Shown: one piece after another, positions 37,560 to 48,304 of the stretch | Numbering within the stretch: position 1 is the first letter of the stretch | How the letters are laid out: each line of letters starts with the position of its first letter | Assembly: GCA_002470825.1 (NCBI GenBank) | Contig: DKOR01000035.1 | Coordinates: 154,043 to 218,042, forward strand | From: Thiotrichaceae bacterium UBA7357 | GTDB lineage: Bacteria; Pseudomonadota; Gammaproteobacteria; Eutrophobiales; Eutrophobiaceae | Reading direction: 5' to 3' | DNA: 64,000 nucleotides | The notes under the pieces: model-generated | What the model saw: the letters and a program-made list of their open reading frames with translations, nothing else | The model's database searches: none | Told to the model about the DNA's origin: nothing | Position numbers and translations under genes: made by a program

Positions 37560-39385
37560 AAAATATTGTGAAAATTTTCATATATCTTCTGAGCAAGATT
37601 TTTACTAATTCCTGAAACATTTGCCAAATCATCTATTCCAGCCTTAGCAATGCCTTGTATTCCACCGAAGTGTTTGAGCAAACTTTGTCTTCGTTTGCTT
37701 CCTATCCCTTCAATATTCTCAAGTGTAGAACTATTACGCGTTTTTTTTCTACGTTGTCGATGCGCAGTTATCGCAAAACGATGCGCTTCATCGCGAATAT
37801 GTTGTATCAAATGTAGTGCTGGAGATGAACTATCACAGTCTATCGTTTTTTTTTCAAGTGCGAGAATTAGATTTTCCAACCCAGGTTTCCTTGAAGTTCC
37901 TTTAGCAACACCTAATATAGGAATATCTAATATTTGTAGCTCATCGAGTTCTTTTTTTGCCATACTAATTTGACCTTTACCACCGTCAATTAAAATAATA
38001 TCTGGTAGTTTTGCCTCTTCTTTGATGAGTCGTGTATAACGACGCCTGACAACTTGGCTCATTGCCGCATAATCATCACCCTTAGTAATATTTTTTATAT
38101 TAAATTGCCGGTATTGAGAGTTTATTGGTCCTTCAGTGCCAAAAACAACGCATGATCCGACTGTCGATTCACCCTGCGTATGACTTATGTCAAAACATTC
38201 CATACGCTCTATTGGATCTTTGAATGAGAGTAATTCCTCTAACGCTTTAAAGCGTTTATGTTGGCTCTTATTTCTCGCCAATTTATGTTTTAGTGCTAAA
38301 TTAGCATTTTCTTGTGTCATGCTGAGCCATTTTGCGCGTTCGGCTCTCACTTTAAATTTTAGTTTAATTTTTCTTCCAGCTTTTTCAGAAATAACCTCTT
38401 CTATTAATTCAAGATCATCAACCTCGTGACTAATTAATATTTCTGTGGCTATTTTTTGCTGTGTATTTGGACTTAAATAAAATTGACTTAAAAATGCACT
38501 CACTAACTCTGATTCTGGTTGTTTAGCAATATTTTGTAGATAATAACTACGACTACCCAAATTTAATCCGGAACGAATAATAACTAACTGAATACAAGCA
38601 TGGCTCCCATTTATTACGCAAGCAATGATGTCAAGATCGCCACCATCTGTGCTGATATGCTGTTTCTCCTGAACATCACGTAATGAACGTATTTGATCAC
38701 GCAATCTTGCTGCAACTTCGAATTCTAATGCCTCTGAGGCTCTTTGCATCGGTTCATTTAAAGATTTAATAACCTCATCATTTTTTCCTTCTAGGAATAA
38801 TGTAGCATGCCTAATATCACGCGAATAATCTTCTTTTGAGACTATTTCAACACATGGTGCTGAACAACGTTTAATTTGATATTGCAAACAAGGGCGAGAA
38901 CGATTCGCGAAAACACTATCTTCACAAGAACGAATCAAAAACAATTTCTGTAATAAGTTCAGTGTGCGTTTGACTGATCCAGCGCCAGGGTATGGTCCAA
39001 AATACTTCCCTTTACCCTTTAAAGCACCACGATGATAACGAAAATGAGGATATTCATGCTCACTTGACAAATAAAGATAAGGATAACTCTTGTCATCACG
39101 AAATAAGATGTTGTAGCGAGGTTTATAGCTTTTGATTAGATTATTTTCTAATATCAAAGCTTCATTTTCAGTATGTGTAACGGTCACCTCTATATTCGCA
39201 ACTTGTTTGATCATTACTTGCGTTTTCGGTGAATCAGTTTTGCTTGATGTAAAATAACTAGAAACCCGCTTTTTTAGATTTTTTGCTTTGCCAACATAGA
39301 TAACTTGACCTTGAACATCCTGCATACAATAAACACCCGGCAAGCTAGTTAATGTTTTAAGATATATTTTTGTATCAAACGACAT
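37556..39385 (-). CDS. uvrC: Excinuclease ABC subunit C
   Basis: UvrC makes both incisions in nucleotide excision repair. The 609 residues have an N-terminal GIY-YIG domain (LPGVYCMQD then VIYVGKAKNLKKRVSSYF), a UVR region near 205-240, and the C-terminal RNase H-like nuclease (CFDISHTQGESTVGS and ILIDGGKGQI). A helix-hairpin-helix pair closes the protein (NIEGIGSKRRQSLLKHFGG). Length matches the E. coli enzyme (610). It overlaps the glycosylase gene upstream by 11 bases and pgsA downstream by four. Confidence 0.98.
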   Translation of the reverse strand: MSFDTKIYLKTLTSLPGVYCMQDVQGQVIYVGKAKNLKKRVSSYFTSSKTDSPKTQVMIKQVANIEVTVTHTENEALILENNLIKSYKPRYNILFRDDKSYPYLYLSSEHEYPHFRYHRGALKGKGKYFGPYPGAGSVKRTLNLLQKLFLIRSCEDSVFANRSRPCLQYQIKRCSAPCVEIVSKEDYSRDIRHATLFLEGKNDEVIKSLNEPMQRASEALEFEVAARLRDQIRSLRDVQEKQHISTDGGDLDIIACVINGSHACIQLVIIRSGLNLGSRSYYLQNIAKQPESELVSAFLSQFYLSPNTQQKIATEILISHEVDDLELIEEVISEKAGRKIKLKFKVRAERAKWLSMTQENANLALKHKLARNKSQHKRFKALEELLSFKDPIERMECFDISHTQGESTVGSCVVFGTEGPINSQYRQFNIKNITKGDDYAAMSQVVRRRYTRLIKEEAKLPDIILIDGGKGQISMAKKELDELQILDIPILGVAKGTSRKPGLENLILALEKKTIDCDSSSPALHLIQHIRDEAHRFAITAHRQRRKKTRNSSTLENIEGIGSKRRQSLLKHFGGIQGIAKAGIDDLANVSGISKNLAQKIYENFHNIL

Positions 39386-40034
39386 TGGTATTTAAATCTA
39401 TCTGTGATTTAATAAAGGTAAAAATATCTCTAAACATTTCTTCAGTCAGTCGTTTGGTATTTGTGTTATATCTACTACAATGGTACGAGTCTACAATAGT
39501 GTGTCCATCATCTAGTGAGTAACTTATTCCATGTCTAAATGGATAAATAGACTGTTTTAAACTTAGGGCTTTTAATACTGCTTTATGCGAAATCAAACCT
39601 AAACATAGGATAACTGCTTTTTTATCTATTGCCTTCAATTCTTCAACTAGATATGAATTACACCTAGTAATCTCTTCAACTGTTGGTTTGTTTTCGGGTG
39701 GCAAACATTTTACCGCATTAGTTATTTGGCAATGCTTTAGTTTCATACCATCTTTTAAATGTGTGGAAATTTCTTTATTACTGAACCCATACTCATAAAG
39801 CATTTTATAAAGAATTACTCCGGCATGATCACCAGTAAATGGTCTTCCTGTAGCATTAGCACCATGTAATCCAGGCGCTAAACCAACGATGAGTAATTTT
39901 GGATTCTTAGCCCCAAAAGATGGAACTGGTCGTGCATGATAATGAGAAAATTTTGAACGGATCTTTGTTAGAGACTCACTTAACCTTGGACATGCAGTGC
40001 AATTTGGATTAAATGCAGATGAATTTTCTATCAT
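39375..40034 (-). CDS. Uracil-DNA glycosylase, family 5 (UdgB)-like
   Basis: A 219-residue repair enzyme. CTACPRL near the N-terminus and CLPPENKP suggest the iron-sulfur cysteines. The motif VGLAPGLHGANATGRPFTGD is typical of family 5, and the C-terminal SYHCSRYNT-K-RLT replaces the usual SYHPSRxNTxTxRLT; the cysteine in place of proline is unusual. Family 5 enzymes remove uracil and some other deaminated bases. It overlaps the uvrC start by 11 bases, so base and nucleotide excision genes are probably coupled here. Confidence 0.88.
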   Translation of the reverse strand: MIENSSAFNPNCTACPRLSESLTKIRSKFSHYHARPVPSFGAKNPKLLIVGLAPGLHGANATGRPFTGDHAGVILYKMLYEYGFSNKEISTHLKDGMKLKHCQITNAVKCLPPENKPTVEEITRCNSYLVEELKAIDKKAVILCLGLISHKAVLKALSLKQSIYPFRHGISYSLDDGHTIVDSYHCSRYNTNTKRLTEEMFRDIFTFIKSQIDLNTNVV

Positions 40035-40056
40035 ACTATTAATAATACGTTAATAG

Positions 40057-40146
40057 TGGCGGAGAGGGTGGGATTCGAACCCACGGGACCGATAAAGGAC
40101 CGCTGGTTTTCAAGACCAGTGCATTCGACCACTCTGCCACCTCTCC
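40057..40146 (-). tRNA. tRNA-Ser (TGA)
   Basis: A 90-base class-II tRNA with encoded CCA. The acceptor GGAGAGG pairs with CCTCTCC, the anticodon loop CTTGAAA gives TGA, and the variable arm is long (CGGTCC...). The T-loop is GGGTTCGAATCCC. It is isolated, upstream of the glycosylase gene on the same strand. Confidence 0.96.
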
Positions 40147-40317
40147 TGCGTCATAGGATCAAAGATCGAGAGGATACATGATCATTAGTCATGGGAAAAG
40201 CCGTATAAGACAATTGAATTTTAAGTGAATTTAATGCAACAAAGCTTGATATTTTTCTAAAAAAACGATACAAACTATATATGTATATAGATAAATTTTA
40301 ACGTAAAGGTGAATTAA

Positions 40318-40995
40318 ATGAATGAATCCCCTTCTGTAGTCGTACGCCGCCCTACCGAGTCTATACTCGCTACTAATAAAGTGTTAAAAAACACATACTT
40401 ACTGTTGTCTATGACATTAGTCTTCAGCTCAATCATGTCTTTTGTCGCAGTAGCTACCAACGCCTCTTTTATGTCAGCGATGATGTGTAACGTGATTGCA
40501 ATTGTTCTTATTTGGTTCGTAATACCTAAATATAAGAGTTCAGCTGCAGCATTACCATTAACATTCATTTTTGTAGGTTTATTAGGTTATGGCCTAGGAC
40601 CTCTTTTGAGCTATTACTTAGTTACATTTTCGAATGGCGCTGAGTTGGTTGGAACAGCTCTTGGTGGCACAGGCGTGATATTCCTATCACTTTCAGGTTA
40701 TGTTCTAACGACTAAAAAAGACTTCTCATATATGGGAGGCTTCTTGTTTGTAGGTCTCATCGTTGGAATTATTGCGATGATAGCTAATATTTTCCTTCAA
40801 ATACCAGCCCTATCATTGGCGATAAGTTCAGTTATGGTACTCGTGATGAGCGGTTTTATTTTATATGATACAAGCCGTATTATTAATGGCGGTGAAACAA
40901 ACTATGTAATGGCAACAGTTTCACTGTATCTAAATATAATTATATTGTTTCAACATTTACTTCATTTAGTAACTGCCTTCACGGGTCGTGACTGA
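40318..40995 (+). CDS. yccA: Bax-inhibitor-1 family membrane protein YccA
   Basis: A 225-residue protein with seven hydrophobic segments. The N-terminal ATNKVLKNTYLLLSMTLVFS closely resembles E. coli YccA, a substrate and modulator of the FtsH protease. The family end (ILYDTSRIINGGETNYV and LYLNIIILFQHLL) is intact. A GGTGAA sequence lies upstream. It is followed by a strong terminator, so it is probably a single-gene unit. Confidence 0.92.
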   Translation: MNESPSVVVRRPTESILATNKVLKNTYLLLSMTLVFSSIMSFVAVATNASFMSAMMCNVIAIVLIWFVIPKYKSSAAALPLTFIFVGLLGYGLGPLLSYYLVTFSNGAELVGTALGGTGVIFLSLSGYVLTTKKDFSYMGGFLFVGLIVGIIAMIANIFLQIPALSLAISSVMVLVMSGFILYDTSRIINGGETNYVMATVSLYLNIIILFQHLLHLVTAFTGRD

Positions 40996-41381
40996 TATGA
41001 ACCTCAACTATATTCAAGTTCTAATAAGACCCAGCTAAGTGCTGGGTTTTTTTTGTACAGGAGATGCTGTATGCCGCGAGTGTATTAATGCACGGGAGCG
41101 GCATAGACAATAAACCGCCTATTTCATTACTTGCATCAAAGAGAGGCACGACTCCACGACTATCATTCATATAGAAATTTATGCTAGCGCCGGTCATGTT
41201 ATGCGACTTTAAAATCATAAAAAAATGGTTTTTTTATCTCTATTGATTAAAGTCTATTGATTGGCGGGACAGAATGGCTGAGGCAACTATGATTTAAATT
41301 ACTAATCGTGCTAGCATCTTATGCATTTTTATAATTAATCACTATCAAACTACATAAATCCAAACGAGAGGTTGTCAAACG
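40996..41381. other. 386-bp gap between yccA and pntA
   Basis: It holds the yccA terminator and then about 325 bases with no recognised gene. A weak minus-strand reading frame (41021-41218) exists but has no support. The pntA promoter must lie here; a GAGAGG ribosome site precedes pntA. Confidence 0.5.
41027..41054 (+). terminator. Intrinsic terminator after yccA
   Basis: ACCCAGC (41029-41035), the loop TAAGT and GCTGGGT (41041-41047) run directly into eight T residues. A textbook rho-independent terminator. Confidence 0.93.
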
Positions 41382-42920
41382 ATGAAGATCGGGGTGCCTA
41401 AAGAAACTTATGCGGGTGAAAAGCGTGTAGCAACGACACCTGAAGTTGTAAATTGGTTACAAAAATTGGGGTACGATGTCTCTCTAGAGGCTGGCGCAGG
41501 TGCAGAAGCAAATTATTCTGATGCAGCATATAGCGAGGCTGGCGCTGAGATAGTAACTGATATCAAAACACTGTGGGATTCTTCAGACATCATATTGAAA
41601 GTACGAGCTCCTGATGATAATGAAATTGAGTTGTTGCATGACGGACAAACATTAATCAGTTTTATATGGCCAGCACAAAACAAATCACTGATGGAAAAGC
41701 TTTCTGCCAAGAAGGTTAATATTCTTGCCATGGATTCTGTGCCACGAATCTCTCGCGCTCAAAAAATGGATGCGCTCAGTTCTATGGCCAATATAGCTGG
41801 ATATCGAGCTATCGTTGAGGCATCACACAATTTCGGACGATTTTTCACAGGTCAAATAACAGCTGCTGGCAAAGTACCTCCTGCAAAAGTGTTGGTTATC
41901 GGAGCCGGGGTAGCAGGTCTTGCTGCTATTGGTGCAGCAAATAGTTTAGGCGCTATTGTTCGTTCATTTGATACACGTCCTGAGGTTAAGGAACAAGTCG
42001 AAAGTATGGGTGCTGACTTCTTGTTACTTGAATTCAAAGAGGATGGTAGTGGCGAAGGTGGTTACGCAAAAACTATGAGCAATGAATTCATTGCTGCCGA
42101 AATGGCACTTTTTGCGGAACAGGCAAAAGAAGTTGATATTATTGTAACAACAGCCTTAATTCCTGGAAAACCAGCGCCAAAATTAATTACAATTGAAATG
42201 GTTAATTCGATGAAAAATGGCAGTGTCATTGTCGATTTAGCTGCTGAACAAGGTGGTAACTGTGAGCTGACAGTTCCACATGAACTGTCAGTAACTGATA
42301 ACGGTGTCACTATTATCGGTTATAGTGATTTACCTAGTCGTTTACCGACTCAATCGAGTCAACTCTACTCAACTAATTTGCGTCATCTGATTACTGATAT
42401 GACACCTGAGAAAGATGGTGTGATAACTATTGATTTTGAAGATGAAGCTGTTCGTGGTGCAACCGTTGTTAAGAGTGGGGAAATCACTTGGCCACCACCT
42501 CAAGTAAAGCTATCCGCTGCTTCTACAAAACCTCCTGAAGCACCTGCCCCTCTTAAAAAAGAAGAGATTAAGCCACCCAGCTTATTTAATCAGATGCTAC
42601 CGGTCATTATCGGTGCCCTTGTTTTACTTGGTGTTGGATCAGTTGCCCCAGCGTCTTTCATGACTCACTTTACTGTCTTTGTTCTATCTTGTTTTGTTGG
42701 TTATATGGTGATTTGGAATGTCTCCGCTTCGCTACACACTCCGCTAATGAGCGTCACCAATGCAGTCAGTAGCATCATCGTTATTGGTGCATTAGTGCAA
42801 ATATCATCATCAGATCCGGTGCTAGTCAGTCTTGCTGCGTTTGGTATCCTTATAACAAGCATCAACATCGTAGGCGGCTTTGCAGTTACCCAACGTATGT
42901 TAGACATGTTTAGAAAATAA
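41382..42920 (+). CDS. pntA: NAD(P) transhydrogenase subunit alpha
   Basis: PntA forms the NAD(H)-binding domain I and part of the proton channel of the membrane transhydrogenase. The 512 residues start [19 protein letters not shown], have [22 protein letters not shown] with the Rossmann glycines and a DTRPEVKEQ acceptor, and [14 protein letters not shown]. About four membrane helices follow near 400-510. It is the undivided E. coli type rather than the split PntAA/PntAB type. pntB follows after 10 bases. Confidence 0.98.
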   Translation: MKIGVPKETYAGEKRVATTPEVVNWLQKLGYDVSLEAGAGAEANYSDAAYSEAGAEIVTDIKTLWDSSDIILKVRAPDDNEIELLHDGQTLISFIWPAQNKSLMEKLSAKKVNILAMDSVPRISRAQKMDALSSMANIAGYRAIVEASHNFGRFFTGQITAAGKVPPAKVLVIGAGVAGLAAIGAANSLGAIVRSFDTRPEVKEQVESMGADFLLLEFKEDGSGEGGYAKTMSNEFIAAEMALFAEQAKEVDIIVTTALIPGKPAPKLITIEMVNSMKNGSVIVDLAAEQGGNCELTVPHELSVTDNGVTIIGYSDLPSRLPTQSSQLYSTNLRHLITDMTPEKDGVITIDFEDEAVRGATVVKSGEITWPPPQVKLSAASTKPPEAPAPLKKEEIKPPSLFNQMLPVIIGALVLLGVGSVAPASFMTHFTVFVLSCFVGYMVIWNVSASLHTPLMSVTNAVSSIIVIGALVQISSSDPVLVSLAAFGILITSINIVGGFAVTQRMLDMFRK

Positions 42921-42930
42921 GGAGATTATT

Positions 42931-44334
42931 ATGTCAGAAGGTCTAGTAACAGCATCATATATCGGCGCAATTGTTTTATTTATTCTGACTTTGGGTGGAT
43001 TAAGTCATCAGGAATCAGCACGAAAGGGTAATCTTTACGGCATCATAGGTATGGCCCTTGCTATATTAGCAACCGTCTTCGGTCCTGAAGTCTTCAATAA
43101 TATCCATATCATTATTGCCACTATGCTTATTGGTGGCACGATAGGTATTATTCTCGCCAAGAGGGTGGCTATGACTCAAATGCCAGAATTGGTAGCTATT
43201 CTTCATAGTTTTGTTGGTCTTGCCGCTGTTCTTGTTGGCTATGTGAACTTCATGGGCGGATCAAGTTTGATAGGGGTTGAAAAGACCATCCATGAGGTTG
43301 AAATATATGTAGGTATACTTATTGGTGCCATCACATTTTCTGGTTCAGTCATTGCCTTTGGTAAATTGAGTGGAAAAATTGGTGGTAATCCATTGATGCT
43401 TCCAGCACGTCATTGGCTGAATTTGGGTTTACTCATTGCGAGTATCTATTTTTGTTATGATTTTGTTCATCAAGGTCACCTTGATGGAGGTAATGCCATG
43501 ATGCCATTAATGATTATGACTGCAATCGCTCTAATCTTTGGCATACATATGGTCTTAGCCATTGGTGGTGCCGATATGCCTGTGGTTGTCTCAATGTTGA
43601 ATAGCTATTCAGGTTGGGCAGCTTCAGCAACTGGTTTCATGTTGGGTAATGATTTATTGATTGTCGTTGGTGCATTAGTTGGAAGTAGTGGTGCTATTTT
43701 GAGTTATATTATGTGTCGTGCGATGAATCGAAATTTCTTTTCAGTTATTGCGGGTGGCTTTGGTACTACTTCAGGAGCTGTCCCTTCGGGTTCATCTGAA
43801 GAACAAGGCGAAGTGATATCTATTGAGACTCATGAAGTTGCAGAACTTTTACTCGACGCCAAAGAAGTAATGATTATTCCCGGCTACGGTATGGCTGTAG
43901 CACAAGCACAACATACTGTGCATGAAATCACTCAGACCTTGCGTGATAAGAAAATCAATGTGCGGTTTGGTATTCATCCAGTTGCTGGTCGTATGCCAGG
44001 ACACATGAATGTTCTGTTAGCGGAAGCAAGAGTTCCATATGATATCGTCTACGAGATGGATGAAATAAACGACGATTTTCCAGATATCGATGTGTCCGTT
44101 ATTATCGGAGCAAATGACATAGTCAACCCGTCTGCCCAGGAAGATCCAAATAGTCCTATTGCGGGTATGCCAGTTATGGAATGTTGGAAAGGCAAAACTA
44201 CCGTTGTATTAAAAAGAGGAATGGCAACGGGCTATGCGGGTGTTCAAAATCCACTTTTCTTTAAGGAAAACACACGTATGTATTTTGGTGATGCAAAACA
44301 AAGCTTAGACTCAGTACTTAAAGAAATTTTGTAA
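42931..44334 (+). CDS. pntB: NAD(P) transhydrogenase subunit beta
   Basis: PntB supplies most membrane helices and the NADP(H)-binding domain III. The 467 residues have about nine hydrophobic segments (1-260) and then the cofactor domain with [35 protein letters not shown] and [13 protein letters not shown], the strict PntB signatures. An AAGGAG lies before the ATG. The complete pntAB pair can exchange hydride between NADH and NADP+ driven by the proton gradient. Confidence 0.98.
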   Translation: MSEGLVTASYIGAIVLFILTLGGLSHQESARKGNLYGIIGMALAILATVFGPEVFNNIHIIIATMLIGGTIGIILAKRVAMTQMPELVAILHSFVGLAAVLVGYVNFMGGSSLIGVEKTIHEVEIYVGILIGAITFSGSVIAFGKLSGKIGGNPLMLPARHWLNLGLLIASIYFCYDFVHQGHLDGGNAMMPLMIMTAIALIFGIHMVLAIGGADMPVVVSMLNSYSGWAASATGFMLGNDLLIVVGALVGSSGAILSYIMCRAMNRNFFSVIAGGFGTTSGAVPSGSSEEQGEVISIETHEVAELLLDAKEVMIIPGYGMAVAQAQHTVHEITQTLRDKKINVRFGIHPVAGRMPGHMNVLLAEARVPYDIVYEMDEINDDFPDIDVSVIIGANDIVNPSAQEDPNSPIAGMPVMECWKGKTTVVLKRGMATGYAGVQNPLFFKENTRMYFGDAKQSLDSVLKEIL

Positions 44335-44429
44335 AAAGCGTATCATCTTAAAATAATATGAAGCATTATTTTAGTTATCATCAGGTGAATAGAATATTTG
44401 AACTTAAATAAAATATTAAGGAGTTAAAA

Positions 44430-44756
44430 ATGGCAGAAGCAAAAGGGTTAAGTAAACCGGTTAAGTTAAAAAAAGATCTTGCAAATTTACTAGGAGCAAC
44501 AGAGCTTCCTCGTACAGAGATAACGAAGAAATTATGGGACTATATTAAGGAAAATAAGCTTCAAACAAAGACTGAGAACGGTAAAGCTGAAAATGGTGGT
44601 AAATTCATTGTGGCTGACGCAAGCTTAGTATCTATATTTAAAAACACAAAATCCACAAGCAAATCAGGCAAACTAACAGATCTAACGCAAATGAAAGAAG
44701 GTGAAACAATCGACATGATGCAAATGGCGGCTGTTGTTGGTGCAAATATAGAATAA
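44430..44756 (+). CDS. SWIB/MDM2-domain protein
   Basis: A 108-residue protein dominated by a SWIB fold: LGATELPRTEITKKLWDYIKENKLQ is the conserved core. It normally ends with a region of the IxVDxxLxxIF type, here FIVADASLVSIFKNTKS. SWIB domains are known from eukaryotic chromatin remodellers and also from scattered bacteria, sometimes fused to topoisomerase. Here it stands alone with its own AAGGAG site and a downstream terminator. Function in bacteria is not established. Confidence 0.88.
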   Translation: MAEAKGLSKPVKLKKDLANLLGATELPRTEITKKLWDYIKENKLQTKTENGKAENGGKFIVADASLVSIFKNTKSTSKSGKLTDLTQMKEGETIDMMQMAAVVGANIE

Positions 44757-44783
44757 GTCCACTGTGTGAAAATTAAAAATGAA

Positions 44784-44808
44784 AGCGCCCGTTTTTGGGC
44801 GTTTTTTT
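44784..44808. terminator. Intrinsic terminator between the SWIB gene and serS
   Basis: CGCCC (44786-44790), a 6-base loop and GGGCG (44797-44801) are followed by seven T residues on the plus strand, with AAAG before the stem that could give a weak U-run on the other strand. It mainly ends the SWIB transcript, and perhaps serS. Confidence 0.88.
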
Positions 44809-44817
44809 GACAAAAAA

Positions 44818-46092
44818 TCAACTAGATATAACGGACTTATGACCCATATAAGGCCGTAATATATTTGGAATGGTTATGCTCCCATCTTTATTTTGATAGT
44901 TCTCCATTATGGCTATCAAAGTTCTACCTACTGCCAAACCGGAACCATTTAGAGTATGTAGCAATTCAGGTTTATTTGTTTCTGGGTTACGCCACCGCGC
45001 TTTCATCCGCCGTGCTTGAAAATCTTCAAAATTACTACAAGATGAAATCTCTCTGTATTTGTTCTGACTAGGTAGCCAAACTTCAATGTCATAAGTCTTC
45101 GCTGCGGAGAATCCTAATTCACCACCACATAAAGTAACAACACGATAAGGAAGTTCTAGTTTTTGTAATATATCTTCAGCATGACTTACTAACTCTTCTA
45201 ACACAGCATATGAGGTTTCTGGTTTCACCAATTGCACCATTTCGACTTTTTCAAACTGATGTTGTCGAATCATACCTCGTGTGTCTTTGCCATAGGAACC
45301 TGCTTCACTTCTAAAACAGGGAGAGTGACAAACAAATTTCTTTGGTAATTGGTCATTATTGATTATTTCATCACGAACAATGTTAGTTACCGGGACCTCT
45401 GCTGTTGGAATAAGATACAAACTATGTTCTTTAATTTGAAACAAATCTTCTTCAAACTTGGGTAACTGTCCTGTACCTATGCAACTGTCTACATTCACCA
45501 AATAAGGCACATTGATCTCATCATAATCATGTTCATTAATATGTGTGTCCAACATGAATTGGATGATCGCGCGGTGAAGCTTTGCTATCCCTCGATGCAT
45601 AACAACAAATCTAGTACTGCTGATCTTAGTCGCAGCGTCAAAATCGATTAAACCTAATGCCTCACCTAAATCTACATGATCTTTAGGTACGAAGTCATAC
45701 GATTTTGGCGTACTCCAGATCTTTACTTCTTCATTATCTTCTTCAGTTTTTCCTCTGGGCACAGATTCGTGTGGGATATTTGGAATACGAAAATAGATAT
45801 CATTTAAATTTGATTGAACAACATTTAGTTCAGAAACAATTTCATCAAGACTTATTTTGATCTTTGTAACTTCATCTATAGTTGCCTGCGCATCTTCATC
45901 TTTTGACATTAATTGACCAATCAATTTTGATTTTGAATTACGTAAAGCTTGTAATTCTTCAGTTTCGATCTGAAAAATTTTACGTTTTTCTTCCAATTTT
46001 TGAATCACATCGACATCAAGTTTCATATCTCTCTTGCTTAGAGCTCTAGAAACTTGTTTTATATCGTTACGTAATAATTGAGGGTCTAACAT
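44818..46092 (-). CDS. serS: Seryl-tRNA synthetase
   Basis: Class-II aminoacyl-tRNA synthetase, 424 residues. An N-terminal coiled-coil arm (about 30-100, rich in Glu/Lys/Leu heptads) binds the long variable arm of tRNA-Ser. Motif 2 reads [19 protein letters not shown], and motif 3 lies near [19 protein letters not shown]. Length is typical. It lies in the conserved ftsK-lolA-rarA-crcB-serS order. Confidence 0.98.
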   Translation of the reverse strand: MLDPQLLRNDIKQVSRALSKRDMKLDVDVIQKLEEKRKIFQIETEELQALRNSKSKLIGQLMSKDEDAQATIDEVTKIKISLDEIVSELNVVQSNLNDIYFRIPNIPHESVPRGKTEEDNEEVKIWSTPKSYDFVPKDHVDLGEALGLIDFDAATKISSTRFVVMHRGIAKLHRAIIQFMLDTHINEHDYDEINVPYLVNVDSCIGTGQLPKFEEDLFQIKEHSLYLIPTAEVPVTNIVRDEIINNDQLPKKFVCHSPCFRSEAGSYGKDTRGMIRQHQFEKVEMVQLVKPETSYAVLEELVSHAEDILQKLELPYRVVTLCGGELGFSAAKTYDIEVWLPSQNKYREISSCSNFEDFQARRMKARWRNPETNKPELLHTLNGSGLAVGRTLIAIMENYQNKDGSITIPNILRPYMGHKSVISS

Positions 46093-46186
46093 TGCTAATT
46101 TAATCCTTTACATATCTATTTTATCGGCCAATGTACAATATATCTGGGTTTTATTCTTTACTTCATTTAATATTTTTCTCTCTTCG

Positions 46187-46561
46187 TTATGATTGTTTGC
46201 CAACTATGACCCCCAACCAACAACCCAGCAAGCAGAGTGTAATGCTCAATAAAATATTTAGACCGGCTTTGAAGGCATCACCAGATTCAAGCAGATTAAT
46301 TGTCTCGATAGTAAATGTAGAAAAAGTAGTAAATGCACCAAGCAATCCAATCGTAATACCTACACGCCATTCTGGATTAATATCAGTACCTTCAATCATA
46401 ATTACATATGCTGCCCCCATAAGAAAGGAACCTAATATATTTACTGCTAATGTTCCATATGGAAATCCTCGGCCTACCAAACTATAGATACCCATGGTCA
46501 TTCCATAGCGACATAAGGCACCCAATGCGCCACCAACTGCAATAGATATTACTTGGATCAT
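46187..46561 (-). CDS. crcB: Fluoride channel CrcB (Fluc)
   Basis: A 124-residue protein with four hydrophobic segments that forms a dual-topology dimeric fluoride exporter. Signature parts are GGALGALCRYG, GTLAVNILGSFLMG (with the functional asparagine) and GLLGAFTTFSTFTIE. It overlaps the end of rarA by one base. No fluoride riboswitch was recognised upstream; expression is likely through the rarA transcript. Confidence 0.95.
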   Translation of the reverse strand: MIQVISIAVGGALGALCRYGMTMGIYSLVGRGFPYGTLAVNILGSFLMGAAYVIMIEGTDINPEWRVGITIGLLGAFTTFSTFTIETINLLESGDAFKAGLNILLSITLCLLGCWLGVIVGKQS

Positions 46562-47871
46562 TACTTACTTTTTCTTGATGACTTGTTTCTCTCTTTCAAG
46601 AGGGTTAACTTCTCAGCTATCTTAATTTCTAATCCGCGATTAACAGGGTAATAATAAGTTTTGTCTTTCATATCATCTGGAAAATAATTTTCACCTGCCA
46701 CATAACCGTCTTGCGCATCATGTGGATAATGATAATCTTTGCCGTAATTGAGTGACGCCATTAAACTTGTCGGTGCATTACGTAAGTGCAACGGGACTTC
46801 TTTTGTACCTGTTTCTCTTACGTCTTGCATAGCAGTGCTAAATGCTTTGTAGACAGCGTTGCTCTTTGCCGCACATGCAAGATAAATAATGGCTTGTGCT
46901 ATAGCCAATTCACCTTCCGGAGAGCCCAGTCGTTCCTGTGTTTCCCACGCATCTAAGGCTAATCGCAAGCCCCTAGGGTCGGCATTACCAACGTCTTCTG
47001 AAGCTATTCGAACTACACGACGGGCAACATAAAATGGATCACAGCCTCCATCAATCATCCTTAAAAACCAATAGAGTGCAGCATCAGGATCAGAGCCGCG
47101 AACTGATTTATGTAATGCAGAGATCTGATCATAAAAGGCTTCGCCACTTTTATCAAAACGCCGTGAGAAACCCTCTACCAAAACATCATTTAACAAAGCC
47201 TCAGTGACCACTCCTTTTTCGGAAAGATCAGAAACTATCTCAAGAATATTTAATGCTCGTCTAGCATCACCATCTACGACTTCTGCTAGTTTATTAAAAG
47301 TAGCATCATCTAGTGATAATTCTAGTTTGCCAAGACCTACCTGACTATCATTTAATGCTATATCTAAAATACTTTTAATATTATCAGTTGTCAGTGACTT
47401 CAATACGTATACACGAACACGAGACAATAATGCATTATTTAATTCAAATGAAGGATTTTCGGTAGTCGCGCCTATGAAGGTGATAGTTCCATCTTCAACA
47501 TATGGTAAAAATGCATCTTGTTGTGATTTATTAAATCTGTGAACTTCATCAACAAAAAGTACGGTTTCTTTATCATAAACTTCTCTATATTGTTTTGCTT
47601 TCACTATTGCAGCACGAATATCTTTTACACCACTCAAAACAGCGGAGATAGATAGAAATTGAGCATCACAAGATTTAGTTATTAATCTTGCCAGTGTTGT
47701 TTTACCTGTGCCAGGAGGCCCCCAGTAAACCATCGAATGCAAGCGACCTTGTTCTATTGCCATTCGTAATGGTTTGGTTTCGCCTAAAATATGAGCCTGA
47801 CCAATATAGGAATCAATCGTTTTGGGTCGCATTCGATCAGCAAGAGGACGAAAATCAGTGTCGTTATTCAT
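46561..47871 (-). CDS. rarA: Replication-associated recombination ATPase RarA (MgsA)
   Basis: A clamp-loader-like AAA+ ATPase acting at stalled forks. The 436 residues begin with RPLADRMRPKTIDSYIGQ, have Walker A GPPGTGKTT (51-59), Walker B VLFVDEVHRFNKSQQD, sensor 1 GATTENPSFELN and ALLSRVRVY. The C-terminal tetramer domain includes AIIYLACAAKSNAVY. Length matches the family. It lies between lolA and crcB. Confidence 0.97.
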   Translation of the reverse strand: MNNDTDFRPLADRMRPKTIDSYIGQAHILGETKPLRMAIEQGRLHSMVYWGPPGTGKTTLARLITKSCDAQFLSISAVLSGVKDIRAAIVKAKQYREVYDKETVLFVDEVHRFNKSQQDAFLPYVEDGTITFIGATTENPSFELNNALLSRVRVYVLKSLTTDNIKSILDIALNDSQVGLGKLELSLDDATFNKLAEVVDGDARRALNILEIVSDLSEKGVVTEALLNDVLVEGFSRRFDKSGEAFYDQISALHKSVRGSDPDAALYWFLRMIDGGCDPFYVARRVVRIASEDVGNADPRGLRLALDAWETQERLGSPEGELAIAQAIIYLACAAKSNAVYKAFSTAMQDVRETGTKEVPLHLRNAPTSLMASLNYGKDYHYPHDAQDGYVAGENYFPDDMKDKTYYYPVNRGLEIKIAEKLTLLKERNKSSRKSK

Positions 47872-48304
47872 GACCTAATATTTTTTTATGCCGTTAAGTT
47901 AAATCTTTGTTTGTTTTAATAACTATCAGTATATCATTTTAAATAGTATCTAGAGTTTCTAGTTTACTTCTTTAGCGTATCTATAATTCTAATAATATAA
48001 CACCTAAAGTTTTCGTATTTTGAAAAAACTCAATACTAGTGTAAATAAGTATCACTTCCATATCGTTGATTTCAAGAAAGAAGAATAAATCTATGCTCTC
48101 AGATCATTACACTTTCTAGATTTAGATCACCTTATGAAAGAAAGCATTTTCGCTTTCGTGATAAACTACATTTTTTAAAGTGATATTTCGGAAAGAGTCA
48201 ACATAAATCATCAGCAAGTACAGTCTCACAAAACGAAACCAAGAATCACAGACTATATCTATATAATCACCATTTTGAAAATCAAGTCTAGAACAAATAA
48301 TAAA
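47872..48304. other. 433-bp gap between rarA and lolA
   Basis: No gene is supported. A small hairpin (GAAAGC, ATTTTC, GCTTTC) is near 48140-48160, without a T-run. The gap interrupts an otherwise tight ftsK-lolA-rarA order, so rarA may have its own promoter here. Confidence 0.5.

Noticed and set aside
41021..41218. 65-codon minus-strand frame downstream of yccA
   Set aside because: It overlaps the yccA terminator, has no ribosome site and matches no family I recognise.
48135..48165. Small hairpin in the lolA-rarA gap as a terminator
   Set aside because: The stem is only 6 bp and no T-run follows on either strand.
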